Origin: Propionibacteriaceae bacterium
GTDB lineage: Bacteria > Actinomycetota > Actinomycetes > Propionibacteriales > Propionibacteriaceae
Assembly (NCBI GenBank): GCA_009780915.1
Contig: WQZD01000018.1
Span: 1-55,847, forward strand
Direction: 5' to 3'
DNA: 55,847 nucleotides
Of this stretch, positions 26,072-33,942 are shown piece after piece. The notes beneath the pieces were generated by a model. It ran no database searches. It saw nothing but the letters and a program-made list of their open reading frames with translations, and was not told the DNA's origin. Made by a program: the position numbers and the translations under genes. Position 1 is the first letter of the stretch, and each line of letters opens with the position of its first letter.

Positions 26072-27343
26072 CTATGGCACGGGGTTGAGGGACGGTCGAT
26101 GCCAGTTCCTCCAGATCACCGCGCCCATGATGATGGTTTGCAGGACGAAGACGACCAGGAAGATCAGGCACGCGCCGCGAAGCCCCTGCCACGATATCCA
26201 CAGTGGCGATGTCATGGCGACCCCGGCGACCACGACCAGAGACCACGCCATGGCGACCTGTCGGCGCATGATGGTGAGGATGATGATGAAGAGGTTCGAC
26301 ATCGCCACGAAGCCGCCGGCGACCAACAGGATGGCCAAGTCTGTGCGCAGCCCGGTGAGGGCTACGCCTGAGATGAAGGAGAGGATCGGAAGGCCGATGA
26401 GGACGCCGCCGATGACGCACACGACCGTGATCCCGATGGTGATCAGGGTCACTGTGGCGATCGTGCTGAAGAGTCGCTTCAGGTTCCGATCGATCCATTG
26501 CGTGGACATGGAGTAGATCAGCGGGTTGAAGATGACGAAGCTGAGCAAGGAGATGACGAAGACGGGCATGGAGATGAGATTGAATTGTCCCTGCGCCGTG
26601 TCGTCGAGCACGGCGTCGATGCCGTACTTGGGCGCGTTGGTGATGTACATCGACAGGAAAGCCGCCAAGAACAAAGGCGCGCACGTCCACAGCAAGCCGG
26701 CGACGTGCCGTGCCTGCGCCTTCTGGTGGTTGTGCTCCCGATAGTCGTGCATGGCGGGCACGAGCAGGATCACGAGCAGGATCACGGAAGCCGCCAAACA
26801 GAACAACAAAGAGATTGACAAGTCGCGTGTGACGATCAGCGCGACGGCGAAGACGAGCGTGTTGAGGACGACGCGAGCGGAACTCACCCTGGAGCCGATG
26901 TCCAGGCGGCCGATCTGTTGGAAGAACCCCACCCAGACGTCTTCGACGGCGTCGACGGCCCGGATGAGCGTCACCAGGAAGATGATCCACGCCTTCTGTC
27001 CGGAGTAATGTCCGGTTCCCGCCATGACAAGCAGGAAGACGCTGGCGCTGAGCATCATCAGACCGACGGACAGCACACGGGACCACACGTACTCGCGCAG
27101 GCAGTACAGGCGGTTGACGTCCGAGGCTTGGTACTTGCGCATTCCGAAGGAGCCGATGGCCCACAGAATGATGGCCTGTGCCACGGCGAGGGCGAAGAGA
27201 CCGGCGTCTTCCACGCCGAGGAGGTTGGAGACGATGAAGAGCATCACCACCGACTGGGCCGCGAAGCACACGCTGGCGGTGATACTCCATACATAGGAAC
27301 TTCTCTCGACGTTCGTCGTCGTCGTGAGCAGGTGTCTGAGCAC
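26072..27343 (-). CDS. Polysaccharide flippase (Wzx-like)
   Basis: A 423-residue protein with about 12 membrane helices of the polysaccharide transporter/MATE-like type, moving lipid-linked repeat units across the membrane. The N-terminus YVWSITASVCFAAQSVVMLF and the early RKYQASDVN loop resemble Wzx proteins near lipid-linked oligosaccharide genes. The start is GTG 27343 with AAGGA upstream. No Wzy polymerase is obvious unless the DUF6541 protein plays that part. Its presence beside an ABC exporter suggests two export routes or two polymers. Confidence 0.85.
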   Translation of the reverse strand: MLRHLLTTTTNVERSSYVWSITASVCFAAQSVVMLFIVSNLLGVEDAGLFALAVAQAIILWAIGSFGMRKYQASDVNRLYCLREYVWSRVLSVGLMMLSASVFLLVMAGTGHYSGQKAWIIFLVTLIRAVDAVEDVWVGFFQQIGRLDIGSRVSSARVVLNTLVFAVALIVTRDLSISLLFCLAASVILLVILLVPAMHDYREHNHQKAQARHVAGLLWTCAPLFLAAFLSMYITNAPKYGIDAVLDDTAQGQFNLISMPVFVISLLSFVIFNPLIYSMSTQWIDRNLKRLFSTIATVTLITIGITVVCVIGGVLIGLPILSFISGVALTGLRTDLAILLVAGGFVAMSNLFIIILTIMRRQVAMAWSLVVVAGVAMTSPLWISWQGLRGACLIFLVVFVLQTIIMGAVIWRNWHRPSLNPVP

Positions 27344-27514
27344 TGTTGTGTCCTTCGAGCATGTGGAGTCGCCAGCAATTGCCCCTCATCTTACCTCGCG
27401 TCCGATGGCGGGGGAGCCGGGCAGGGACACCGCCGCAGGGTACACTAGGCTGGAAAACTGCCACGGGTCGCAGCCCTGTGACGAAAGAACCTGGTGTATG
27501 CGGAAAGGAACGGC

Positions 27515-28549
27515 ATGAGTCGGACGATAGAGGGAAAGACCATTGCCATCACTGGAGGGACGGGCTCTTTCGGGTCGACGATGACGGCCCATGTCTTGGC
27601 GTCGGGGGCGAAGGCCGTGCACATTTTCAGTCGCGACGAGGCGAAGCAAGACAACATGCGTCGCCAGCTGAATGACGACCGCGTCCGTTTCTTCCTGGGC
27701 GACACCCGGGACCGCGAGAGCATCAGGCCCGCGTTCCAGGGCGTCGACTATGTCTTCCACGCGGCCGCCCTCAAGCAGGTGCCCTCGTGCGAGTTCTTCC
27801 CCCAGCAGGCCGTGCTGACCAACATCGTCGGCAGCCAGAACGTCATCAGCGCGGCGGACGAGGCCGGTGTGCGCTCGCTCGTGTGCCTCAGCACGGACAA
27901 GGCCGTCTACCCGATCAACGCCATGGGCATGTCCAAGGCGCTCATGGAGAAGACCGCCCAGGCCTTCGCGAGGAACAACCCGAACTCGTCCATGACGGTG
28001 TCCATGACGCGCTACGGCAACGTCATGTACTCGCGTGGCTCCGTGATCCCGGTGTTCGTGCGCCAGGTCACCTCCGGGCAGCCCCTGACGCTCACCGATG
28101 GCGACATGACACGCTTCCTGATGTCCCTGGCCGACTCCGTCGACCTGGTGGAGTACGCCTTCACCCATGCCGAGCCGGGCGACCTGTTCGTCATGAAGGC
28201 GCCGGCGTCGACGATCACGGTGCTGGCTCAAGCGGTGGCGTCTCTGTTCGGCGTCGAGGACCCCGACATCCGTGTGATCGGGCTTCGCCACGGGGAGAAG
28301 ATGCACGAGACCCTCCTGTCGAGCGAGGACGCCATCAAAGCCGTCGACGAAGGCGGGTACTTCCGGGTCCCCATCGACGCGCGGGGGTTGCAGTACGAAC
28401 AGTACTTCGACCAAGGCTCCGCTGGCGCGAACGCCGAGGCGTACACCTCCGCCAACACCACGCGCCTGGACGTCGAGGGGACGAAGGCTCTGCTGCTCAC
28501 GCTTCCCGAGATCCGCGAGGAACTTGCCAAGGCGGGTATCCCAGCATGA
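27515..28549 (+). CDS. capE: UDP-GlcNAc 4,6-dehydratase/5-epimerase (CapE/FnlA type)
   Basis: First enzyme of UDP-N-acetyl-L-fucosamine synthesis, converting UDP-GlcNAc by dehydration and C5 epimerisation. The 344-residue protein has the NAD-binding GGTGSFG (14-20), AAALKQVPSCEF, the M-x-x-x-K catalytic region NAMGMSKALMEK in which the usual Tyr of SDRs is a Met, as in the CapE family, and GLRHGEKMHETL. ATG 27515 follows AAAGGAACGGC. It starts a tightly packed four-gene operon capE-capF-capG-GT4, with overlapping stop/start codons. Confidence 0.9.
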   Translation: MSRTIEGKTIAITGGTGSFGSTMTAHVLASGAKAVHIFSRDEAKQDNMRRQLNDDRVRFFLGDTRDRESIRPAFQGVDYVFHAAALKQVPSCEFFPQQAVLTNIVGSQNVISAADEAGVRSLVCLSTDKAVYPINAMGMSKALMEKTAQAFARNNPNSSMTVSMTRYGNVMYSRGSVIPVFVRQVTSGQPLTLTDGDMTRFLMSLADSVDLVEYAFTHAEPGDLFVMKAPASTITVLAQAVASLFGVEDPDIRVIGLRHGEKMHETLLSSEDAIKAVDEGGYFRVPIDARGLQYEQYFDQGSAGANAEAYTSANTTRLDVEGTKALLLTLPEIREELAKAGIPA

Positions 28550-29640
28550 CCCGTGTGGCCACGACTGGCGGCGACGGCTTCCTCGGTTGGCATCTCAGCT
28601 GTGCCGTGAAGGAAGCGGGCCCCGACCTCGCCGACGTTCCGGTGGGGGAGTTCTTCGACGCTGACCAGGCCCGACGAGCCGTGGACGGCGCCGATCGTCT
28701 CATCCACATGGCCGGCGTCAACCGCGGGTCGGATGACGATGTCCGAGACGGGAACATCCTCTTCGCTCGACAGATCTCCCAGGCGCTGCGCGAGGCGGCG
28801 GAGCCGGTCAAGAAGATCGTGTACTCCAACTCCATCCAGGCGTCCTTGGACAACGTCTACGGACAGGCCAAGAGCGAGGCGGCGCAGATCCTGGCCGACA
28901 CCGCTCACGCCATCGGCGCCGAGTTCGTCGACATCCGTTTCCCGAACCTCTTCGGCGAGCACGGTCGGCCCTTCTACAACTCCGTGGTCGCGACCTTCTG
29001 CCATCTGTTGGCAAACCAGGGCCGACCGGAGGTGAACCAGGACCGTGAGCTCACCCTCCTCCATGCCCAAGACGCGGCCGATGTGCTCCTGGGGACGGTC
29101 TCGGTGCCGGACATGGACGCCCTGACCCATCAGGAGACCGTGACCGGCCTCCTGCGTCGACTGACCGCCATCGCCGACACCTACCGGCGAGGCGAGATCC
29201 CCGACGTCGAGTCGCGGTTCGACCGCGACCTGTTCAACACGTACCGGTCGTACACCCCCTGGCTCACCACCGGGGTCGAGCTGACCCGGCACACCGACCC
29301 GAGGGGATCCTTCGTGGAGATGCTGCGCTCCCATGGCGGGTGCGGGCAAGCCTCCTTCTCGACCACGATGCCGGGGATCACGCGCGGGCAGCACTTCCAT
29401 CGCCGCAAGATCGAGAGATTCATCGTCGTGTCCGGCGAGGCCGCCATCGGTCTGCGGAAGTACGGGAGCGCGGACGCGGTGAGCCTCGACGTGTCCGGCG
29501 ACGCACCCGTGGCGGTGGACATGCCGACCGGCTGGACGCATAACATCCGCAACACCGGCTCGACTCCGCTCTACACGATTTTCTGGACCAATGAGTTGTT
29601 CGACCCCGAACGACCTGACACGATTGCCGAGGTGGTGTGA
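28546..29640 (+). CDS. capF: UDP-FucNAc pathway reductase/epimerase with cupin domain (CapF/FnlB type)
   Basis: A 364-residue two-domain enzyme. The N-terminal SDR domain begins MTRVATTGGDGFLGWHL and contains VYGQAKSEAAQIL (catalytic Y-x-x-x-K type). The C-terminal cupin (about 250-364) has GQHFHRRKIERFIVVSGEA with metal-binding histidines. CapF acts after CapE, combining a metal-dependent C3 epimerisation with NADPH reduction to UDP-6-deoxy-L-talose-type sugar, before CapG. The ATG overlaps the capE stop (ATGA). This matches the known capE-capF-capG gene order. Confidence 0.9.
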   Translation: MTRVATTGGDGFLGWHLSCAVKEAGPDLADVPVGEFFDADQARRAVDGADRLIHMAGVNRGSDDDVRDGNILFARQISQALREAAEPVKKIVYSNSIQASLDNVYGQAKSEAAQILADTAHAIGAEFVDIRFPNLFGEHGRPFYNSVVATFCHLLANQGRPEVNQDRELTLLHAQDAADVLLGTVSVPDMDALTHQETVTGLLRRLTAIADTYRRGEIPDVESRFDRDLFNTYRSYTPWLTTGVELTRHTDPRGSFVEMLRSHGGCGQASFSTTMPGITRGQHFHRRKIERFIVVSGEAAIGLRKYGSADAVSLDVSGDAPVAVDMPTGWTHNIRNTGSTPLYTIFWTNELFDPERPDTIAEVV

Positions 29641-29642
29641 CC

Positions 29643-30770
29643 ATGGGAAAGCTCACAGTCATGTCCGTCGTGGGGACTCGACCGGAGATCATCCGGTTGT
29701 CCGCCACGCTCAAACTGCTCGATACCTGCGTGAACCATGTGCTCGTCCACACGGGACAGAACTACGACTACGAGCTGAACGAGGTCTTCTTCGAGGATCT
29801 GGGGCTTCGGCGACCCGACCACTTCCTCGGGGCCGACACCTCCACGCTCGGCTCGTCCCTCGGGTCGATCATCACGAAGATCGAGGAGGTCATCCGGGCC
29901 GAACGCCCCGACGCCTTCCTCGTCCTCGGGGACACGAACAGTTGCGTCTCGGCGGTGATGGCGAAGCGGATGCGCGTCCCGGTGTTCCACATGGAGGCGG
30001 GCAACAGGTCCTTCGACGAGAATGTGCCGGAGGAGACCAACCGTCGCCTGATCGACCACGTCGCGGACTACAACCTGGCGTACACCGAGCATGCTCGTCG
30101 CAACCTGCTCGCCGAGGGCCTGCACCCTGCGAAGGTCATCGTGACCGGCTCGCCCATGCTCGAGGTCCTCAACCAGAACGCGACGCAGATCGACGCCAGC
30201 ACCGTCGTGGAGGACCAGGGCCTGGAGCCGGGGGAGTACTTCCTCGTCAGCCTCCACCGTGAGGAGAACGTCGACTACCCCCAGCGCCTGGCCATGGCCG
30301 TCGACGCGCTGCGCCGACTGCACGAGGCGTACGACCTGCCGATCCTCGTGTCGACCCACCCGCGTACCCGCAAACGGTTGGAGGCGATGTCGCTGACCGG
30401 GGTGGACGGGATCCACTTCCACAAGCCCTTCGGCTTCCACGACTACTGCAAGCTGCAGAAGCAGGCCAAGCTCGTGCTGTCCGACTCGGGGACGATCAGC
30501 GAAGAGTCGTCCATGCTGCGCTTCCCCGCTGTGACGTTGCGTGATTTCATCGAGCGGCCCGAGGCCGTGGACACCGGATCGATCATCACCGCGGGCATCG
30601 ACCCCGAGTCGGTCCTGGATGCGGTGAGCCTGGCGTTGTCCTTGCCCATTCCTCAAGCGCCTGTGGATTACCGGGTCCCCGACACCGCCCAGCGGGTGGT
30701 GTCGTGCATCGTCGGGACGGTCCACTCCCACGCTCGTCGGCTCGGCTTGTTCCAGGAGTCGACTCGGTGA
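29643..30770 (+). CDS. capG: UDP-N-acetylglucosamine 2-epimerase-like enzyme (CapG/FnlC type)
   Basis: Final UDP-FucNAc step, a C2 epimerisation. The 375-residue product has the WecB fold: VVGTRPEIIRLSATL at the N-terminus, LVLGDTNSCVSAVMA, FHMEAGNRSFDENVPEETNR and SDSGTISEESS in the C-terminal half. The stop of capF overlaps a possible GTG start at 29637, but ATG 29643 has a better distance to the GAGGTGG site. WecB and CapG are close relatives; the capE-capF context favours CapG. GTGA overlap with the next gene. Confidence 0.9.
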   Translation: MGKLTVMSVVGTRPEIIRLSATLKLLDTCVNHVLVHTGQNYDYELNEVFFEDLGLRRPDHFLGADTSTLGSSLGSIITKIEEVIRAERPDAFLVLGDTNSCVSAVMAKRMRVPVFHMEAGNRSFDENVPEETNRRLIDHVADYNLAYTEHARRNLLAEGLHPAKVIVTGSPMLEVLNQNATQIDASTVVEDQGLEPGEYFLVSLHREENVDYPQRLAMAVDALRRLHEAYDLPILVSTHPRTRKRLEAMSLTGVDGIHFHKPFGFHDYCKLQKQAKLVLSDSGTISEESSMLRFPAVTLRDFIERPEAVDTGSIITAGIDPESVLDAVSLALSLPIPQAPVDYRVPDTAQRVVSCIVGTVHSHARRLGLFQESTR

Positions 30771-31786
30771 AGATTCATGTCATCAACCATCATTTCTGGC
30801 CGGACGGGTCCCCCTCCGCTGTTCTCGAAGAGGAACTGGCGGACGCCCTGCGCCAGATGGGGCACGACACCGTCCTCGTCGCCGGATCGGGGTCGTTCCA
30901 CGATCTCGACCGACCGGCCCCGCAGTCGCCGATCATCCGCCTGACATCGGGAGAAGCCGGCAAGCGCGACAGCCAGATCGACATCCTGCGCGACTATCGG
31001 CTGTTCTGGAAAGCGGTGCGATCGTACATCCGCGAGCAGGTGGGTCCCGAGGACGCCGTGCTGGCCACGTCGTCCCCATTCCTCAACGTCTTCCTCATCG
31101 CCGGTCTTCACCGCCGCGCGCCGGGGGTGAAGACCATCTTCCACCTCCACGACTACCTGCCGAGCAATCTTCGGTCTCTGGGCGTCCTCTATCGCATGGC
31201 GGCGCCCTTCGTGAAGCGGATCACGGATCATTACCTGCAGAAGTGGGGACGGGTGATCTCGTGCGCGGGCAACATCGCGTACACGAAGGACAACTGCGTC
31301 GTGGCGCGGTTCTGGCCTACGATCACGGCGGACGAGAACCGACACATGGCGAGCGGGCGCCGCGCCCTGTACGCCGGGAACCTGGGGATCGCGCACGATG
31401 TCACGTCCCTGGTCGACGCCATGGACGATCTCCATGGGCAGGGATGGGAGATCGATTTCTACGGCGACGGACCCATGGTCAGCCGACTGCCGGCGTACGT
31501 GAACCGGCATCCCTTCGTCTCGGGCGAGGAGTACATCGACGTGCTGTACGGACATCCCATCCACTTCGTGACGGGGGTCGGTCGCGATGGCACGGGCGCG
31601 TTCCCGTCGAAGACGCACAACTCCCTGTACATCGGCGCCCATGTCGTGCCCTGCGGCTTCAGCCCCGAGATGGTCGAGGAACTCGACTACCTGCGCACCG
31701 TCCCAGACCTGTCACACAACCGCTGGGTCGCAGCCGAGGCTGTGAGCGAGTACTTGGGCACGCCCGCCGAACCCGCGCTCGACTGA
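30767..31786 (+). CDS. GT-B glycosyltransferase, WbuB/GT4-like, probable FucNAc transferase
   Basis: A 339-residue protein starting at GTG 30767, which overlaps the capG stop. The N-terminus has INHHFWPDGSPSAVLEEELA as in WbuB-type L-FucNAc transferases; a middle FHLHDYLPSNL segment and GNLGIAHDVTSLVDAM with FYGDGPMV are GT4-like. Since it directly follows the UDP-FucNAc genes, transfer of FucNAc onto the growing chain is likely. The C-terminal end is shorter than usual for GT4, but the donor site with HNSLYIGAHVVPCGF is present. Confidence 0.8.
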   Translation: MKIHVINHHFWPDGSPSAVLEEELADALRQMGHDTVLVAGSGSFHDLDRPAPQSPIIRLTSGEAGKRDSQIDILRDYRLFWKAVRSYIREQVGPEDAVLATSSPFLNVFLIAGLHRRAPGVKTIFHLHDYLPSNLRSLGVLYRMAAPFVKRITDHYLQKWGRVISCAGNIAYTKDNCVVARFWPTITADENRHMASGRRALYAGNLGIAHDVTSLVDAMDDLHGQGWEIDFYGDGPMVSRLPAYVNRHPFVSGEEYIDVLYGHPIHFVTGVGRDGTGAFPSKTHNSLYIGAHVVPCGFSPEMVEELDYLRTVPDLSHNRWVAAEAVSEYLGTPAEPALD

Positions 31787-31845
31787 GCGACGGCCGGGAG
31801 ACGGCCGAGCGTGCGCCCCGGCGAGGGCACACGCTCATCGGCTCG

Positions 31846-33942
31846 TCACTCGCTCAAGTTGCCGAACAACAGCGGGAACTTCTCCACCAGATGCCAGTTG
31901 GCGAAGTCACGGGCGTCTCCCACGACCTCGAAGCGGTCGCCGAAACCAGGATCCGAGTTCCACATGGGCCGGTACCACACGTAGGTGCGTGGCGCCAGGG
32001 AGTCCTCGGGGACGTCGAAGTACGACACCGTGTCTGCGCGTGGCGTCGTCACCGCGTCGTAGGCCTGGTTGGTGGTGTGTGGCATCGGTCCCGCGTCCTT
32101 GAGGACGGTCGGCCACAGGTTGAGCTGCGACGTGGGCGCCGCGCTGAACGCGAGGGGCTCCGTCGACGAGCCACGTGGCTTGACGAAGAGGCTGGCGAGG
32201 AGGGGATGGTCCAACTCGCGGATCTCCGCGCTCACCTGGCGGCCATGGTCGGCGGTGATGATGATCGTCGCGTCGTCGTAGATGCCGAGCCGCTTCATTT
32301 CGTCGAGGTAGTCGTAGATGATGTGGAAGACGCCCTTGGTCTGGACCAAGTCATTGGTCCCCCCGGCGACGGGACGTCCGTCCTCTCCGAGGGTCCAGGG
32401 GGCGTGGGAGCCCTGCAGATGGAAGAAATTCACCTGCGGCTGGTCCCCCCTCAGGGTGAGGCCGTGCTGGTCGAGCTTCGTCGAGAACGTGAAGTCGTCG
32501 AAACCATAGGGGGCGGGAGCGTCGGCGGGCGTGGTCGTGACGTGGGCGAACTCCGTCGTGTCCATCCAGAAGCTGGGCTTGGCGATCACGGGGGCGTCCA
32601 CGAAGGAGGCCAGTTGGAGCATCCCCTTCGCCATGACCTTCCGGTCCACGACCGTCGGCGCGGTGGCGAAGTTGTCGACCAGCCCGGCGATGTCAGAATC
32701 GTGGGCGTAGGAGTTGAACTGGCCGGAGTACACGTTGACGGAGTAGCCCGCGTCCTTCAGCGTCCTCAGCGCGGTCGCGTCCGCCCATGCCTGGCTCTTG
32801 TACGCGCTGTACGTGGTCGTGAAGAAGTAGTCCTGGCCTGTCAGCATGCTGGGCACGCCGGGATCGGTCTGGCTGAACCGACTCATGTTCTGCGTGAACT
32901 GGGTGAATCCGGTCAGCGGGTCGAAGAAGTGCGGATCGTCCTGCCGGATCCGATCGGGGATGTTCCCGTCGAACTCGTCGACGACGAAGATCACCGCGTT
33001 CCGGGTCGACGACAAGGAGAAGGCATTGTTATATGACAGGTAGCCGACGTTCTGCTGGGTGGTGGCCACCTGTGTGGACGAGGCGGAGTAGGTGCCGATG
33101 AGCGACACGGAGCTGCCGGCCAGGATGACGATGGCCAGCACGACCATGACGGCGGTCCACAGTTTCTTGCTCAGGACTCGAATCAGGAAGACGGCCGCGA
33201 TGACGGCGAACCACATGGCGAGGTTGACCACGGCCACTCTCGTGTAGTCCTGCCACTTCACCGGGACTCCCATGAAGGAGCCGAAGTCGGGGTTCCAGAA
33301 ATGCATCTGGAGCCACCCGGCGGTCGAGACGCCGGCCACAGCGCAGATCAGCGCGTCGAAGACCCGTCCTCGGAAGATGAACAGCGCCACCGTCAGTCCG
33401 GCGCCCAGGCAGGCGAAGATCAGCAGGGTGACCGGCAGGAGGTCATGGATGGTGAAGGCGAACTGCGTGGCGTTGCTGGAGAAGAGGTCCAGCACCGAGA
33501 AGAGGACGAACACCATCGCCAGGGAGAACGACATGGCGGCGGACAGGCCCAGGCGGGCCCACCACCGGCGGTCGTCGTGCCAGAGGAAGGCACGCTTGGA
33601 CCAGGTGGTCGTGGTGGGGGCGGCCTGCGTCCCGGCGGCGTCCTCGACGGCCAGGCGGCGCTTCTTCTGGGCCTTCCAGGCACGGCGTCCCGAGGCGGTG
33701 AAGGTCCGCACCCAGAAGGCCGAGGTCTTGGCGCCCAGCGTCAGGAAGAAGAGCTGGAGTTTGCGGAAGAAGACCCCGATGGCCACGCTGAGGGTGATGA
33801 CCAGGCCGGACACGATCTGGATCAGATAACTCGTCGTGGCGGGATCGATGTACGCGGCGTTGGCGGGGGCCGGGGTGAACCCCACGCATGCGACCGCCGT
33901 CAGGAGGACCCAGAACGCGCGTTTAGGCATGAGCCGTCTCAT
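31846..33942 (-). CDS. Membrane-anchored sulfatase/alkaline phosphatase-fold enzyme, phosphodiester transferase-like
   Basis: A 698-residue protein. Residues 1-27 look like a signal or first helix ending PANAAYIDPATTSYLIQI; the AYIDP-x-T-x-x-x-I-Q motif is seen in other envelope proteins. About four further membrane helices follow to residue about 315, then an extracellular alkaline-phosphatase-superfamily domain with AVIFVVDEFDGNIPDRI, FSQTDPGVPSMLTGQDY and IIITADHGRQVS (metal sites). LtaS-type phosphoglycerol transferases and sulfatases have this fold; the D-E-F variant is common in capsule loci. Overlap of about 20 bases with the YidC-fusion gene suggests co-translation. It may add or remove phosphodiester substituents outside. 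Confidence 0.75.
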   Translation of the reverse strand: MRRLMPKRAFWVLLTAVACVGFTPAPANAAYIDPATTSYLIQIVSGLVITLSVAIGVFFRKLQLFFLTLGAKTSAFWVRTFTASGRRAWKAQKKRRLAVEDAAGTQAAPTTTTWSKRAFLWHDDRRWWARLGLSAAMSFSLAMVFVLFSVLDLFSSNATQFAFTIHDLLPVTLLIFACLGAGLTVALFIFRGRVFDALICAVAGVSTAGWLQMHFWNPDFGSFMGVPVKWQDYTRVAVVNLAMWFAVIAAVFLIRVLSKKLWTAVMVVLAIVILAGSSVSLIGTYSASSTQVATTQQNVGYLSYNNAFSLSSTRNAVIFVVDEFDGNIPDRIRQDDPHFFDPLTGFTQFTQNMSRFSQTDPGVPSMLTGQDYFFTTTYSAYKSQAWADATALRTLKDAGYSVNVYSGQFNSYAHDSDIAGLVDNFATAPTVVDRKVMAKGMLQLASFVDAPVIAKPSFWMDTTEFAHVTTTPADAPAPYGFDDFTFSTKLDQHGLTLRGDQPQVNFFHLQGSHAPWTLGEDGRPVAGGTNDLVQTKGVFHIIYDYLDEMKRLGIYDDATIIITADHGRQVSAEIRELDHPLLASLFVKPRGSSTEPLAFSAAPTSQLNLWPTVLKDAGPMPHTTNQAYDAVTTPRADTVSYFDVPEDSLAPRTYVWYRPMWNSDPGFGDRFEVVGDARDFANWHLVEKFPLLFGNLSE

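Noticed and set aside
27787-28545. Frame extending capF upstream over capE
   Set aside because: capE is well supported in this interval. The capF start at 28546 is fixed by the MTRVATTGGDGFLG N-terminus and the ATGA overlap.
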